Assembly: GCA_963848195.1 (NCBI GenBank)
Contig: CAWKCY010000011.1
Coordinates: 124,001-188,000 of the forward strand
DNA length: 64,000 nt
Reading direction: 5' to 3'
Origin: CAVQBP01 sp963848195
GTDB lineage: Bacteria > Bacteroidota > Ignavibacteria > Ignavibacteriales > Ignavibacteriaceae
The notes under the pieces were generated by a model. The model was not told the origin of the DNA, made no database searches, and saw only the letters and a program-made list of their open reading frames with translations. Made by a program: the position numbers and the translations under genes. Below, in pieces: positions 45,106 to 54,474 of this stretch. Position 1 is the stretch's first letter; every line of letters begins with the position of its first letter.

Positions 45106-45570
45106 CTAATTTTCATCTTTTAGTATTTCCACATTATCTTCAAACTCAGAGATTTTTTCGTAAAATTCTTTTGAGAGAGGTGTAGATTTTTTGGTCGAAG
45201 GATCAACACAGACAATTACTCCGCTCCCGTCTGCAACTATAACATTTTCCTTTGATTTCACTATTAAATGTTCAAAGCCAAAGCTGGAATTTTTTATATA
45301 TGATATCCTTGAGTAAATATTTAATTCCTCATCGAACCTTGCATGGTCCTTATAATTTATTTCGTTTCTTACTACATAAAATAATTTATTATCGGAGAAA
45401 ATTCCTCCTTTGGGAATAAGTCCTAATTCTTTAAAATATTGAAGACGGGCATCTTCAAAATAATTTATGTAGACTGCATTGTTGCAAACACCAAGCATGT
45501 CGATTTCATTGAACCTGACTTTAATAGTAATTTTATGTTTGAAATTTGTTGTTTCCATTTTTTCAATCAA
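45106..45570 (-). CDS. Acyl-CoA thioesterase (4HBT hot-dog fold)
   Basis: A 154-residue 4-hydroxybenzoyl-CoA-thioesterase-like protein. The family core is visible: VRFNEIDMLGVCNNAVYINY (18-37) with Asp24, and YFEDARLQYFKELGLIPKG next to it. The strand SRISYIKNSSFGFEHLIV follows. Such YbgC/FadM-like enzymes hydrolyse acyl-CoAs in the cytoplasm. The Met at position 5 (METTNFK) may be the real start. There is no operon partner. Confidence 0.9.
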   Translation of the reverse strand: MIEKMETTNFKHKITIKVRFNEIDMLGVCNNAVYINYFEDARLQYFKELGLIPKGGIFSDNKLFYVVRNEINYKDHARFDEELNIYSRISYIKNSSFGFEHLIVKSKENVIVADGSGVIVCVDPSTKKSTPLSKEFYEKISEFEDNVEILKDEN

Positions 45571-45783
45571 AATAAAATTTATAATCTTAATCTATGAAAA
45601 GGTTCTGAGAAAGGGAAGGATAAAGAGCAAATGCAAGTTCAAGTGAGAAGGAGATTTTAATTTGGTTACTCAAGTTAACCGCCTTTTGGAAATGGTTAAA
45701 AATATTCATCTTTTTTTATTAACGAGTTGTCCAAAAAGTGGTGTTGTCATTCTGAGCACTAGGTTAGAATCTCATAATTAGGT

Positions 45784-46818
45784 TTAATCATGAAAAACTT
45801 TTTTTATGATTTCTATTGCTTTATTGATATCTTCAAAAGTAACATCTAAATGAGTCACTGCTCTTATGTAGCCGATAGCTCCGGGTGTTACAAGTAGTCC
45901 ATCATCTTTAAGTTTGTTCATAGCCTCTTTCACTGAAGTTTTAAGAGGTTTAAACATTAAGATATTAGTTTGAACGGAATTCAGATCGATTTCTAAAGAA
46001 GGTATTTCATTGATAGCTACTGCAAGAGTGCGTGCTTTCTCATGATCTTCATGTAGTCTTTCAATATTATTTTTTAATGCATATAGACCGGCTGCAGCAA
46101 TTATTCCGACCTGTCTCATTCCCCCGCCCCAAGACTTCCTTACCCGGAATGCCTTCTTAATAAAATCTTTACTACCGGCAATAATAGAACCAACGGGGGC
46201 ACCTAGTCCTTTTGACAAACAGCATGATACAGAATCAAAAGTTGCTGCATACTCCTTAACAGGTATTCCCGAAGCGACCGAAGCGTTCCAGATTCTTGCA
46301 CCATCCAAATGGAAAAATAAGTTATATTTATTTACCAATTCTTTAATTTCTTTAATTTTTTCTAAAGGGAAAACGGTCCCCCCGGCACGATTATGAGTGT
46401 TTTCAACTTCCACAACCTTTGTTCGGGGCATATAATAAGCGCTTTCGGGTCTTATTAAAGGTTCAATTTGCTCAACGGTAATTACGCCTAAATCTCCATC
46501 TACAGGGAGCAGCTGAATCCCGCTCAACGCAGCCGGAGAGCCGGATTCATGATTAAAGATGTGGGCACCTCTTTCACAAATAACTTCATCTCCCGGATTA
46601 GTCAAGACATTCAAACAGATTTGATTCCCCATTACGCCGCTGGAGACAAACAGTGCTGATTCCTTACCTAATAATTCTGCAGCATATTCCTGGAGTTCAT
46701 TAACAGTCGGGTCTTCTCCAAACACATCATCTCCAACTTCAGCTTCATACATAGCCTTACGCATTTCATTTGACGGCTTTGTAACAGTATCGCTTCTCAG
46801 ATCAATTATTTTATTCAT
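45784..46818 (-). CDS. ltaE: Low-specificity L-threonine aldolase
   Basis: PLP enzyme that splits threonine or allo-threonine into glycine and acetaldehyde, 344 residues, full length. The aldolase signature DLRSDTVTKPSNEMR opens the protein, followed by VGDDVFGEDPTVNELQ. The PLP-stacking His90 is in AHIFNHESG, Asp172 in FFHLDGARIWNA and the PLP lysine is Lys203 in CCLSKGLGAPVGS. Related to glycine-threonine metabolism; no neighbour suggests more. A degenerate CATTCTGAGC repeat lies just downstream near 45746. Confidence 0.96.
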   Translation of the reverse strand: MNKIIDLRSDTVTKPSNEMRKAMYEAEVGDDVFGEDPTVNELQEYAAELLGKESALFVSSGVMGNQICLNVLTNPGDEVICERGAHIFNHESGSPAALSGIQLLPVDGDLGVITVEQIEPLIRPESAYYMPRTKVVEVENTHNRAGGTVFPLEKIKEIKELVNKYNLFFHLDGARIWNASVASGIPVKEYAATFDSVSCCLSKGLGAPVGSIIAGSKDFIKKAFRVRKSWGGGMRQVGIIAAAGLYALKNNIERLHEDHEKARTLAVAINEIPSLEIDLNSVQTNILMFKPLKTSVKEAMNKLKDDGLLVTPGAIGYIRAVTHLDVTFEDINKAIEIIKKVFHD

Positions 46819-47208
46819 TTTACTAATGCAATTGTTGTAAATATTGACTATAAAATTAAATAATTTTAGATAAAGAGAAAATTTATTGTTTTCACGTCAT
46901 ATCGTTTCACCTTTCTTATCGTCTGTAATTTCACCTTTCAAATTTCCTGTCTAACATCTCATTTTGAAAATCTTATCACTCCTCTTATCAATTAACATTT
47001 AACAAATAACGATTAATAATTAGGCTCCCATGTCCCGATTACTCATTTAACCTAACTATTTTTAAAAGGAATGATTGTTTAATCTTTCTACAATAGTTTC
47101 AATCGTTAACTGAGTCACATGAAAAAAGTTATAAATATGTTACAATTTTATTACTCTTTTATAATAAAAGCGGGTTAACTTCTAATCTAAATATAAATAA
47201 TAAACAAA
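46819..47208. other. Intergenic region between divergent genes
   Basis: These 390 bases are AT-rich and hold the promoters of ltaE and of the tlpA operon. TTTCACCTTTC occurs twice in a T- and C-rich stretch near 46908-46940. I see no open frame or stable hairpin. Confidence 0.45.
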
Positions 47209-47703
47209 ATGAAGTTTTTTTACTTTTTAACAGTAGCCTTTATCCTTATCCTAAAAGGAGACTTTACGGCTCAGAGTAAAATTAATTTTTCCATTTCAAC
47301 TATAGATAATAAAAAGGTAGAACTTGAAAAATTATATTCAAAAGGACCGCTGCTGGTAAGTTTCTGGGCTTTATGGTGCGAGCCTTGCAAAGAAGAGATG
47401 AGGCATTTAAATAAAATATTTGAAACATATAAAGATGAAGGTTTTACCATTTTAGGTATTAACCAGGATTCTCCTAAAAGTGTTTCGAAAGTAAGAGCAT
47501 ATATTGCTTCACATAATATAAATTTTCCAGTTGCACTTGATCCGGATTTTCAATACCTGCAGAAAATGAACGGTCAATCTATACCATATTCAATTCTTTT
47601 TGATACTAGTGGAAATATAGCGTATAAGAATGTTGGTTATTTACCGGGCGATGAAATAAAGTTAGAAATGGAAATCCGGAAATTACTGCCGGGCGAAAAG
47701 TGA
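47209..47703 (+). CDS. TlpA/ResA-like thioredoxin, exported
   Basis: A 164-residue thiol-disulfide protein with a signal peptide (1-21) and a TlpA-like thioredoxin fold. The redox pair is Cys57/Cys60 in LVSFWALWCEPCKEEM; the cis-Pro loop is in GQSIPYSILFD. The strand DEGFTILGINQDSP fits ResA/TlpA. It probably works in the periplasm on disulfides of exported proteins or cytochromes. Its stop overlaps the GTG of the next gene (GTGA), and the three following genes form an operon with a thioredoxin-like T9SS cargo. Confidence 0.93.
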   Translation: MKFFYFLTVAFILILKGDFTAQSKINFSISTIDNKKVELEKLYSKGPLLVSFWALWCEPCKEEMRHLNKIFETYKDEGFTILGINQDSPKSVSKVRAYIASHNINFPVALDPDFQYLQKMNGQSIPYSILFDTSGNIAYKNVGYLPGDEIKLEMEIRKLLPGEK

Positions 47704-49322
47704 GATATAAAATACTATCATTTTTCATAGCAGCTTGTTTGGGTCAACCGGCATTTTCGCAAGATGTTGTCCCATCTGTTTCTAATTTATTCAGATACGG
47801 AAACGGAGAAAGAATTTTGGGTAATTTAAAAATAACTCAAACTTATTTTGAAAATTTGACTGATGCCAGGATTTCCCTACCTGAAAACTTTGTTATCGGT
47901 TTTAGATTATTGTATGATGAGCCCCCTGAAATTGGAGAAACATTTAAAGGGATAAGCAGAAGGTATTTAGAATACAGTAAAGACAATATATATATACGGG
48001 CAGGCAATTCATCAACACTTTTCGGGAGAGGCATGGCTTTGAATCTTTTCGAAAACAGAGGATTAGCCTATGATACCTGGATGGATGGAATAAAATTTAA
48101 ATATAGTTCAGATTATTTTAATGCTACTATACTCGGCGGTACTATAAATTTCAGAGATTCCATCAATTTTGTGAGGAATGAAGAATATAAAATCAGAGGC
48201 GGAAATGTTGAACTTTTTCCCTTACCCGAATTATTAATTGGTGGAAGTTACATTTATTCAGAGGGTATAATCCCTCAGGGAGAAGCAGATTTAGGATTAC
48301 CTTCAGATGATATAAGGGCTGAAATCCCCGAAGCTTATCTTTCACTCAATTTAAATAATATTTCTTTATATCTTGATTGGTCGCATAAATGGACAAATGT
48401 TTTAACAGAGCATTATACTTCAAACGGTTCTGGATTATATGGCGCTTTTTCTTACTTCGGAAGCGGGTATGGAGTTACTTTGGATTATAAAAATTATAGT
48501 TTCGATATATTAGATCCATACGGCAGAACAGATGCCGGCAGACCAACAAGAATGCTGCCTTTTCAAAATCCGCCCATAGTTCAGAAAGAATATTCCTATA
48601 CACTGCTAACACGTCCTTTGCATGAAGTTGATTTTAACGATGAAGTAGGTTTTCAAGTCGATGCATTTTATTCGCTTTCAGATCAGACAACCATAAACTT
48701 TAATTCAAGCCTTTCAAGTAAACATGACAGTTATATGTTGAATCCGGATGGATTTACTTTTACAAAGATCTCACGGTCTGCAGATTTTATACCTTCTACA
48801 AAAAAAGAACTATTTCCATATTATGAAATATTTATTGAAGGAGAACATTATTATGCTGCTTCATCTTCAATAAGATTAGCATTTGCATTAAGACAGGAAA
48901 CTTTTTTTAATGAGTTTTCTTCTGATCAAAGTTCAAATATAACTACTTCTATAGTAATACCTTTACAAATTCAAAATGCTTTCTCTCAAGATTTTTCATT
49001 AACAGTACAGTCTGAACATGAACTTGTAAGAAATACATTCGGTACTACTATTGATAATTATTTTAACCAGCTTATCACACTTATCGGTTCCTTCTATTCA
49101 AAGTTCACTGCAACAATTCGATTCGAGTATACAACAAGCAATAGAGAAGTATCCGAAAGGAAAAACTGGTTAATCGGAGAATTAGGGTATAGATTGGAAA
49201 ACTCACATACATTAACAATATCATATGGAGATGAACGAGGAGGTCAGGTATGTTCCAATGGTATATGTAAATACATTCAGCCTTTTGAAGGTTTTAGAGT
49301 TACAATTTTAAGTCAACTTTAA
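47700..49322 (+). CDS. DUF6029-like outer-membrane protein
   Basis: A 540-residue exported protein starting at a GTG that overlaps the tlpA stop. Signal peptide 1-20 (ending AFSQ) and many short amphipathic strands with aromatic ends suggest a beta-barrel: LEYSKDNIYIRAGNSSTLFG, LSLNLNNISLYLDWSHKWTN and a final FEGFRVTILSQL with the hydrophobic C-terminal strand. Similar proteins (DUF6029) sit beside TlpA and Omp28 genes in Bacteroidota. Two Cys near residue 525 (VCSNGIC) form a CxxxxC-like pair that could be a redox target of TlpA. The function is unknown. Confidence 0.78.
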   Translation: MRYKILSFFIAACLGQPAFSQDVVPSVSNLFRYGNGERILGNLKITQTYFENLTDARISLPENFVIGFRLLYDEPPEIGETFKGISRRYLEYSKDNIYIRAGNSSTLFGRGMALNLFENRGLAYDTWMDGIKFKYSSDYFNATILGGTINFRDSINFVRNEEYKIRGGNVELFPLPELLIGGSYIYSEGIIPQGEADLGLPSDDIRAEIPEAYLSLNLNNISLYLDWSHKWTNVLTEHYTSNGSGLYGAFSYFGSGYGVTLDYKNYSFDILDPYGRTDAGRPTRMLPFQNPPIVQKEYSYTLLTRPLHEVDFNDEVGFQVDAFYSLSDQTTINFNSSLSSKHDSYMLNPDGFTFTKISRSADFIPSTKKELFPYYEIFIEGEHYYAASSSIRLAFALRQETFFNEFSSDQSSNITTSIVIPLQIQNAFSQDFSLTVQSEHELVRNTFGTTIDNYFNQLITLIGSFYSKFTATIRFEYTTSNREVSERKNWLIGELGYRLENSHTLTISYGDERGGQVCSNGICKYIQPFEGFRVTILSQL

Positions 49323-49333
49323 CGGAGAGATTA

Positions 49334-50388
49334 ATGAGAAATGCGTTCTATTTTTTGTTCGTTTTATTTGTAATTACGTCCATAAGCTTTGGGCAGAATC
49401 AAAGGAAGTTATTAGTAGAAATATTCACAAACTCTCATTGTCCACTATGCCCCCCTGCACATAAATCACTAACTGCTTTTGAGTATAATGATACAAGTGC
49501 AGAGCATGTAAGTTTTATTTTTTATCATATGGCATTTCCATATAGTGATGATGCTTTATATCAGGCAAATACTTCAGACCCTTCTGCAAGAAACAGTTAT
49601 TATGGTCCATATTCTTCAACGCCTCAAGCTTTTTTTGATGGAAAAGGTCAGCCGAATAGTTATAATACTTGGGGTACAATGCTTGACGGCTTAGTTAAAA
49701 ATTCAAGCCCATTAACAATAAGTTTATCCGGGACAACGGGAAGTGATAAAATAAATTTGAAAACTGAAATAACCAGAAACGGAAATATTACTCAAACTGA
49801 TCTCGTTATTCATTATGTTGTTGTAGAGAATATATATTATGCGGGACGAAACGGGATATCACGCCATGAAAATGTTATGAGAAAAATGCTACCTTCTCCA
49901 GCCGGAGATGCGTTCACGATTAATGATAATGAAATGAAAGAAGTTAATAATACTATTGATTTGAACAGTGCATGGAACACAGACAGTCTGAAAGTGGTAG
50001 TTTTTGTTCAGAGCAAAAGTTCAAAAGTAGTTTATCAATCGGAAACAATAAAGTATTCGGATTTAAGTACTGCAACAGGTGTTTTAACTAGTCACCCGGC
50101 TCCGTTGAGTTATTCTTTGGAACAAAACTATCCTAATCCTTTTAATCCGTCAACAAGGATAAAATATAATATACCGGAACAAAGCAGGGTGAAAATCAAC
50201 ATTTATAATATATTAGGAAAGGAAGTAGCGGAACTGGCAAACGATATTCAATCTCCAGGAGATTATAAAATAAAATGGGATGCACCGGGAATTTATCTTC
50301 AGGATTTTATTTCTTAACTATTAAGGCAGTTTCACTTCACTCTGGAAATAAATTTATAAAAACTATAAAAATGATACTGCTGAAATAA
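49334..50388 (+). CDS. Omp28-related T9SS cargo with thioredoxin-like motif, C-terminus frameshifted
   Basis: A secreted protein of about 350 residues if read through. Signal peptide 1-20, a thioredoxin-like segment with TNSHCPLCPPAHK (Cys36/Cys39) and an Omp28-like domain to about 250. The type IX sorting domain starts with SLEQNYPNPFNPSTRIKYNI and IYNILGKEVAELANDIQSPG. As written the frame ends at 50317 after IYLQDFIS. Adding one A to GGGAATTT at 50288-50293 gives NLSSGFYFLTIKAVS and ends KTIKMILLK at 50388, the usual C-terminal beta strand required for sorting. The defect is probably an assembly error. Third gene of the tlpA operon. Confidence 0.88.
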
Positions 50389-50816
50389 AAGAAAATTGCA
50401 GATTGCAGCCTTATCCCAAAAATGGCAGTATTATCATCGACATTGTGGCATTGCTTCTCTTAAGTAACGTGAAATCGTTTCGCAAAAATTATTTTACAGA
50501 TAATCCTAACACATAAAACATATTATTCTTTACTCGAAATGAAATTTTGAGCTGCACTAATACTCAGTGCATAAATATAGTTACGTATTTAATAGAACAT
50601 CGAGACGTTCCATAGTGGGGTAAGAAACTCCCGCTCCATTACTTGTGCCATAATGATCGTCATACATAGTTATGAACCAAAGCACTAAGTTAGCTTATTT
50701 AGTATAAAATTTTCATAATTCAATTTAAAAATTTAGATTCTTCATCCCTGATTTTATCCGGATCATTCAGAATAACAGAAAATTAGCACTTTTTGGACAG
50801 CCCTGTAACCTTTGGC
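50389..50816. repeat. Intergenic region with a ~135-bp dispersed repeat
   Basis: No gene in 428 bases. From about 50554 to 50689 it carries a repeat shared with 63496-63648: CATAAATATAGTT, TAATAGAACATCG, GTAAGAAACTCCC and ATGAACCAAAGCACTAAG occur in the same order at both places. The middle holds the GAACATC hairpin, here with a damaged loop (GAACATCGAGACGTTC). Confidence 0.7.
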
Positions 50817-51866
50817 TTATGCCGTTACTTCCCACGTATTTCCGCTAAAGAGAAGTTTTCTTAAATTTCCTTCTCCTTTTGATGCTTTAATATTATTTAT
50901 TTGCTCATGCAAATCTTCGTCATATGTGGATTTAAATTCCTGTCTCAAAATACCTACGGGAGTAGGGAATCCATCCAGGTCAGTAAAATGAGCAAGAATA
51001 TTAGCAGCAGCGGAAGTTTTTCCAAATTCATCGTGAATCCAAAGGTCGTTAATTGAATAAGTTCCGTTAGAAATATCTACAACTTCTGGAGTCAATCCGT
51101 TTAATCTAATCCCTTTATCATTATTTTTACCAAAAACCATAGGTTTATTGTGTTCAAGGAATAAAACGTTATCCGCTTTTGTCTCTTTATCAGTTAAGAT
51201 TTCAAAAGCGCCGTCATTAAAGATATTACAATTTTGATATACTTCAATAAAAGCTGTTCCTTTATGCTCCCCTGCTCTTTTCATCATTTCTTTAAGATGT
51301 TTCGGATCTCTATCTAATGAGCGTGCAATAAAAGATGCACCGGAACCAACGGCAAGGCTTAAAGGATTAAATGGGAAATCAACACTGCCAAAAGGAGTGC
51401 TTTTAGTTTTCTTACCTTTTTCAGAAGTAGGAGAATATTGACCTTTTGTCAATCCGTAAATTCTATTATTAAAAAGTAGAATTTTAATATCAATATTTCT
51501 TCTGCAAGCGTGTATAAAATGATTACCGCCTATGCTTAATAAGTCACCATCACCGGTAGCTACCCAAACAGATAATTCCGGATTATTAACTTTTATACCA
51601 GTTGCAATAGCTGGGGCTCTTCCATGTATTCCATGAATTCCGTAAGTATTCATATAATAAGGAAACCTTGCAGCACAGCCTATACCGGACACCCAAACAA
51701 AATTTTCAATTTTAACATTTAAGTCGGGAGAAATGCGCTGCATTTGAGCGAGTATTGAATAATCACCACAGCCGGGACACCATCTTACATCCTGAGAAGA
51801 AGAAAAATCTTTCGAAGTATACTTTACTCCGTTACCGTTCCCGTTTTTTATATTAATTTCAGCCAT
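50817..51866 (-). CDS. korB: 2-oxoacid:ferredoxin oxidoreductase, beta subunit (copy 1)
   Basis: A 349-residue thiamine-diphosphate-binding subunit. Core segments: QDVRWCPGCGDYSILAQ, the ThDP/Mg motif GDGDLLSIGGNHFIHACRR, and LLFNNRIYGLTKGQYSPTS. The pair catalyses reversible oxidative decarboxylation of 2-oxoglutarate (or a similar acid) with ferredoxin; KorAB are central to reductive and oxidative TCA cycles in the Chlorobiota/Ignavibacteria. Copy 2 lies at 54475-55512. Its start overlaps the alpha gene by 8 bases. Confidence 0.95.
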   Translation of the reverse strand: MAEINIKNGNGNGVKYTSKDFSSSQDVRWCPGCGDYSILAQMQRISPDLNVKIENFVWVSGIGCAARFPYYMNTYGIHGIHGRAPAIATGIKVNNPELSVWVATGDGDLLSIGGNHFIHACRRNIDIKILLFNNRIYGLTKGQYSPTSEKGKKTKSTPFGSVDFPFNPLSLAVGSGASFIARSLDRDPKHLKEMMKRAGEHKGTAFIEVYQNCNIFNDGAFEILTDKETKADNVLFLEHNKPMVFGKNNDKGIRLNGLTPEVVDISNGTYSINDLWIHDEFGKTSAAANILAHFTDLDGFPTPVGILRQEFKSTYDEDLHEQINNIKASKGEGNLRKLLFSGNTWEVTA

Positions 51867-53721
51867 TTGAAATACCTCCTAAAATGGATTCGATTTTATC
51901 TTCGATTTCTGAAGATTTAAATGGAAGTCCCTGAATTTTATTAAAAGGAATAATATCAACAGAGAATTCACTTTTAAGAATTTTTGAAAACTGTCCAAGA
52001 TTCAATTCAGGACAAAGGATTTTCTTGAATCCGCTCAGAACATCTTCGGTATTTTTAGGAAGAGGATTCAAGTATTTAAAATGAGCTTGAGCGACCTTCT
52101 TTCCCTGTTTTCTAACCTTATTAACAGCCTCAGTAATTGCGCCAAATGTACCACCCCAGCCAATAATTAAGAGGTCTGCATCTTGATCACCAGTAACTAT
52201 TAAATCAGGAATATCCTGTTCAATATTTTTAACTTTTTGAGCTCTCAGTCGTACCATAAATTCGTGATTTTGGGGATCATAACTGACGTTACCGGTTATA
52301 TTAGCTTTTTCCAGACCCCCTAACCGGTGCTCCAATCCTGGAGTTCCGGGTATAGCCCATGGGCGTGATAAATTTTCATCTCTTGTATACGGATCAAATT
52401 CTATATGAACGTTGGAACCATTATTTTTTGCAACTGCAAATTCCGGCTTCATTTCAGGTATATTATCCGGATCAGGAATTTTCCACGGCTCAGATCCGTT
52501 TGCAATATATCCATCGGAAAGATACATAACAGGAACCATATATTTTAAGGCAATTCTTGAAGCTTCCAAAGCCATATTAAAACAATCGGCAGGTGTGCAT
52601 GGAGCAATAATCGCAACCGGAGCTTCACCATTTCTACCATACATTGCCTGTAATAAATCCGATTGTTCAGTTTTTGTAGGAAGTCCAGTGCTCGGACCTC
52701 CACGCTGAACATCAATAATGATAAGAGGAAGTTCGGTCATTACGGCAAGACCAATAGCTTCAGTTTTTAATGCAACTCCAGGTCCGCTAGTAGTTGTAAT
52801 AGCCAGTGCACCCGAAAAAGAAGCTCCTATAGCCGCCGTTACTGCAGCAATCTCATCTTCGGCTTGAAAGGTTCTAACTCCAAAATTTTTATGCTTACTC
52901 AATTCATGTAAAATATCGGAAGCGGGAGTAATAGGATAGGAGCCTAGGAATAAAGGCAAACCGGTTTTAACAGATGCTGCAACAAAACCGAGTGCTAAAG
53001 CTTCATTACCGGAAATATTTCGATATGTACCTGGTGATAATTTCGCGGGCGCAACCTGGTAGCGAACAGTAAATATTTCTGTATTTTCTCCAAAGTAATA
53101 TCCAGCTTTTAAAACTTTTACATTTGCAGCTGCTAATTCAGGAGAAGATTTGAATTTAACATTTATCCACTTAAGAGTAGGTTCAATTGGCCTGCTATAC
53201 AACCAGTACATCATACCTAGAGCAAAGAAGTTTTTACACCTTGCAATTTCTTTTGCCGATAATCCGCTATCTTCCAAAGCTGTAGCGGTTAATTTACCAA
53301 GGGGTACATGAACAATATTATACCCTTCCAGAGTTGAATCTTCCAGTGGATTTGATTCATAACCGGCTAATTTCAAGTTTTTTGAATCAAAAGAATCAAT
53401 ATTAATAATAACCGAACCCCCCTTTTTCATTTCATTTAGATTGGTCTTTAAAGCAGCCGGATTCATGGCAACTAAAACATCAGGCGCATCACCCGGTGTT
53501 TGAATATCATTACTGCTAAAATGGAGCTGAAACCCGCTTACTCCGTATGTAGTACCGGCAGGAGCTCTAATTTCAGCAGGGAAATCAGGTAAAGTGCTGA
53601 CATCATTCCCTACAATTGCACTTGTGTTTGAAAATTGCGTACCTGTAAGCTGCATACCATCCCCGGAATCTCCGGCAAACCTTACAGTTACATCATTTAA
53701 GTCTACTATACCTTTGGTCAT
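51859..53721 (-). CDS. korA: 2-oxoacid:ferredoxin oxidoreductase, alpha subunit (copy 1)
   Basis: A 620-residue subunit fusing the gamma domain (1-190; VRFAGDSGDGMQLTGTQFS) with the alpha domain (about 210-620; GSYPITPASDILHELSKHKN, ITTTSGPGVALKTEAIGLA, DVQRGGPSTGLPTKTEQSD). This gamma-alpha fusion is typical of two-subunit KorAB enzymes, most of which act on 2-oxoglutarate. Iron-sulfur cluster domain absent, as expected. Similar to the paralogue at 55499-57352 over the whole length. Confidence 0.95.
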   Translation of the reverse strand: MTKGIVDLNDVTVRFAGDSGDGMQLTGTQFSNTSAIVGNDVSTLPDFPAEIRAPAGTTYGVSGFQLHFSSNDIQTPGDAPDVLVAMNPAALKTNLNEMKKGGSVIINIDSFDSKNLKLAGYESNPLEDSTLEGYNIVHVPLGKLTATALEDSGLSAKEIARCKNFFALGMMYWLYSRPIEPTLKWINVKFKSSPELAAANVKVLKAGYYFGENTEIFTVRYQVAPAKLSPGTYRNISGNEALALGFVAASVKTGLPLFLGSYPITPASDILHELSKHKNFGVRTFQAEDEIAAVTAAIGASFSGALAITTTSGPGVALKTEAIGLAVMTELPLIIIDVQRGGPSTGLPTKTEQSDLLQAMYGRNGEAPVAIIAPCTPADCFNMALEASRIALKYMVPVMYLSDGYIANGSEPWKIPDPDNIPEMKPEFAVAKNNGSNVHIEFDPYTRDENLSRPWAIPGTPGLEHRLGGLEKANITGNVSYDPQNHEFMVRLRAQKVKNIEQDIPDLIVTGDQDADLLIIGWGGTFGAITEAVNKVRKQGKKVAQAHFKYLNPLPKNTEDVLSGFKKILCPELNLGQFSKILKSEFSVDIIPFNKIQGLPFKSSEIEDKIESILGGISNG

Positions 53722-54474
53722 TTAACCACTCTTATTTTGTTTATAATATAAATTATTATTTATCATTCATAAAAAATAGGGTTTAATTTTGAGAGCAGGA
53801 TTAAAGCATAATTAATGGGAAGATTATAACTATGATTACCGGTAAAATTAAAATCCATAATATTTAAAATAAAATAAGCATACCTTATAGAAACGGTACT
53901 AAATTATTTAATTATTTCTTGATGATTATACAAAAGAGGTTGTAACAAGTTTCTAATCTTTGTTTCCAATTTAGTGGAAATAGAAGCATTATTTTATTCT
54001 AAACATACGCAAGACATGCACTCTTGTCAATGCAGCTTTTTTTCTAAATCAATTTTTCTCTTGTTTTTAGAAAAAATTGATGAATATACACTCAAATTCG
54101 AAAATAAATTTAGTTATTAATTTTAATTATATCTTTAACTTATTTCTTTATTGTGTTTTAATTCACAAAACAGGAAGGCTTTCGTTACTATGGTAGATTT
54201 TATTTTAAGTTATTAACTCACGTTGCGCAGCGTTGAAAGATGTTATCTTTTCTAAGTAAAATAAATGCACTAATTTCTTCAATAAAATCATAATTTTAGT
54301 TGATTGAAGTTGAAAGTTAAAGATGTCATCTTTTCACTGTTTTAATCTTGTAATTCTGTAATCTAGTCTTGTCTTGTAATCTTGTAATTTTTTCGAAATG
54401 AGGGCGGCTAAAAAGAATTCGGACATTTATTTTCTTTTTAACCACCCTATTTAGTGTAGAGGTTCAAGAATGAA
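53722..54474. repeat. Intergenic region between the korAB copies
   Basis: No gene is seen in 753 bases. A perfect-looking hairpin ATCAATTTTTCT/AGAAAAAATTGAT sits at 54048-54081. A 98-bp palindromic-end element (54236-54333) follows, and near 54345-54393 a CTTGTAATCTTGTAAT simple repeat. The upstream copy of korAB must have its promoter here, probably near 53730-53900. Confidence 0.6.
54236..54333. mobile_element. 98-bp element with AAAGATG palindromic ends
   Basis: AAAGATGTTATCTTT (54236-54250) and AAAGATGTCATCTTT (54319-54333) bound an AT-rich interior unlike those of the other two copies. One end has a T-for-C change. The element sits downstream of korAB copy 2. Confidence 0.65.
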
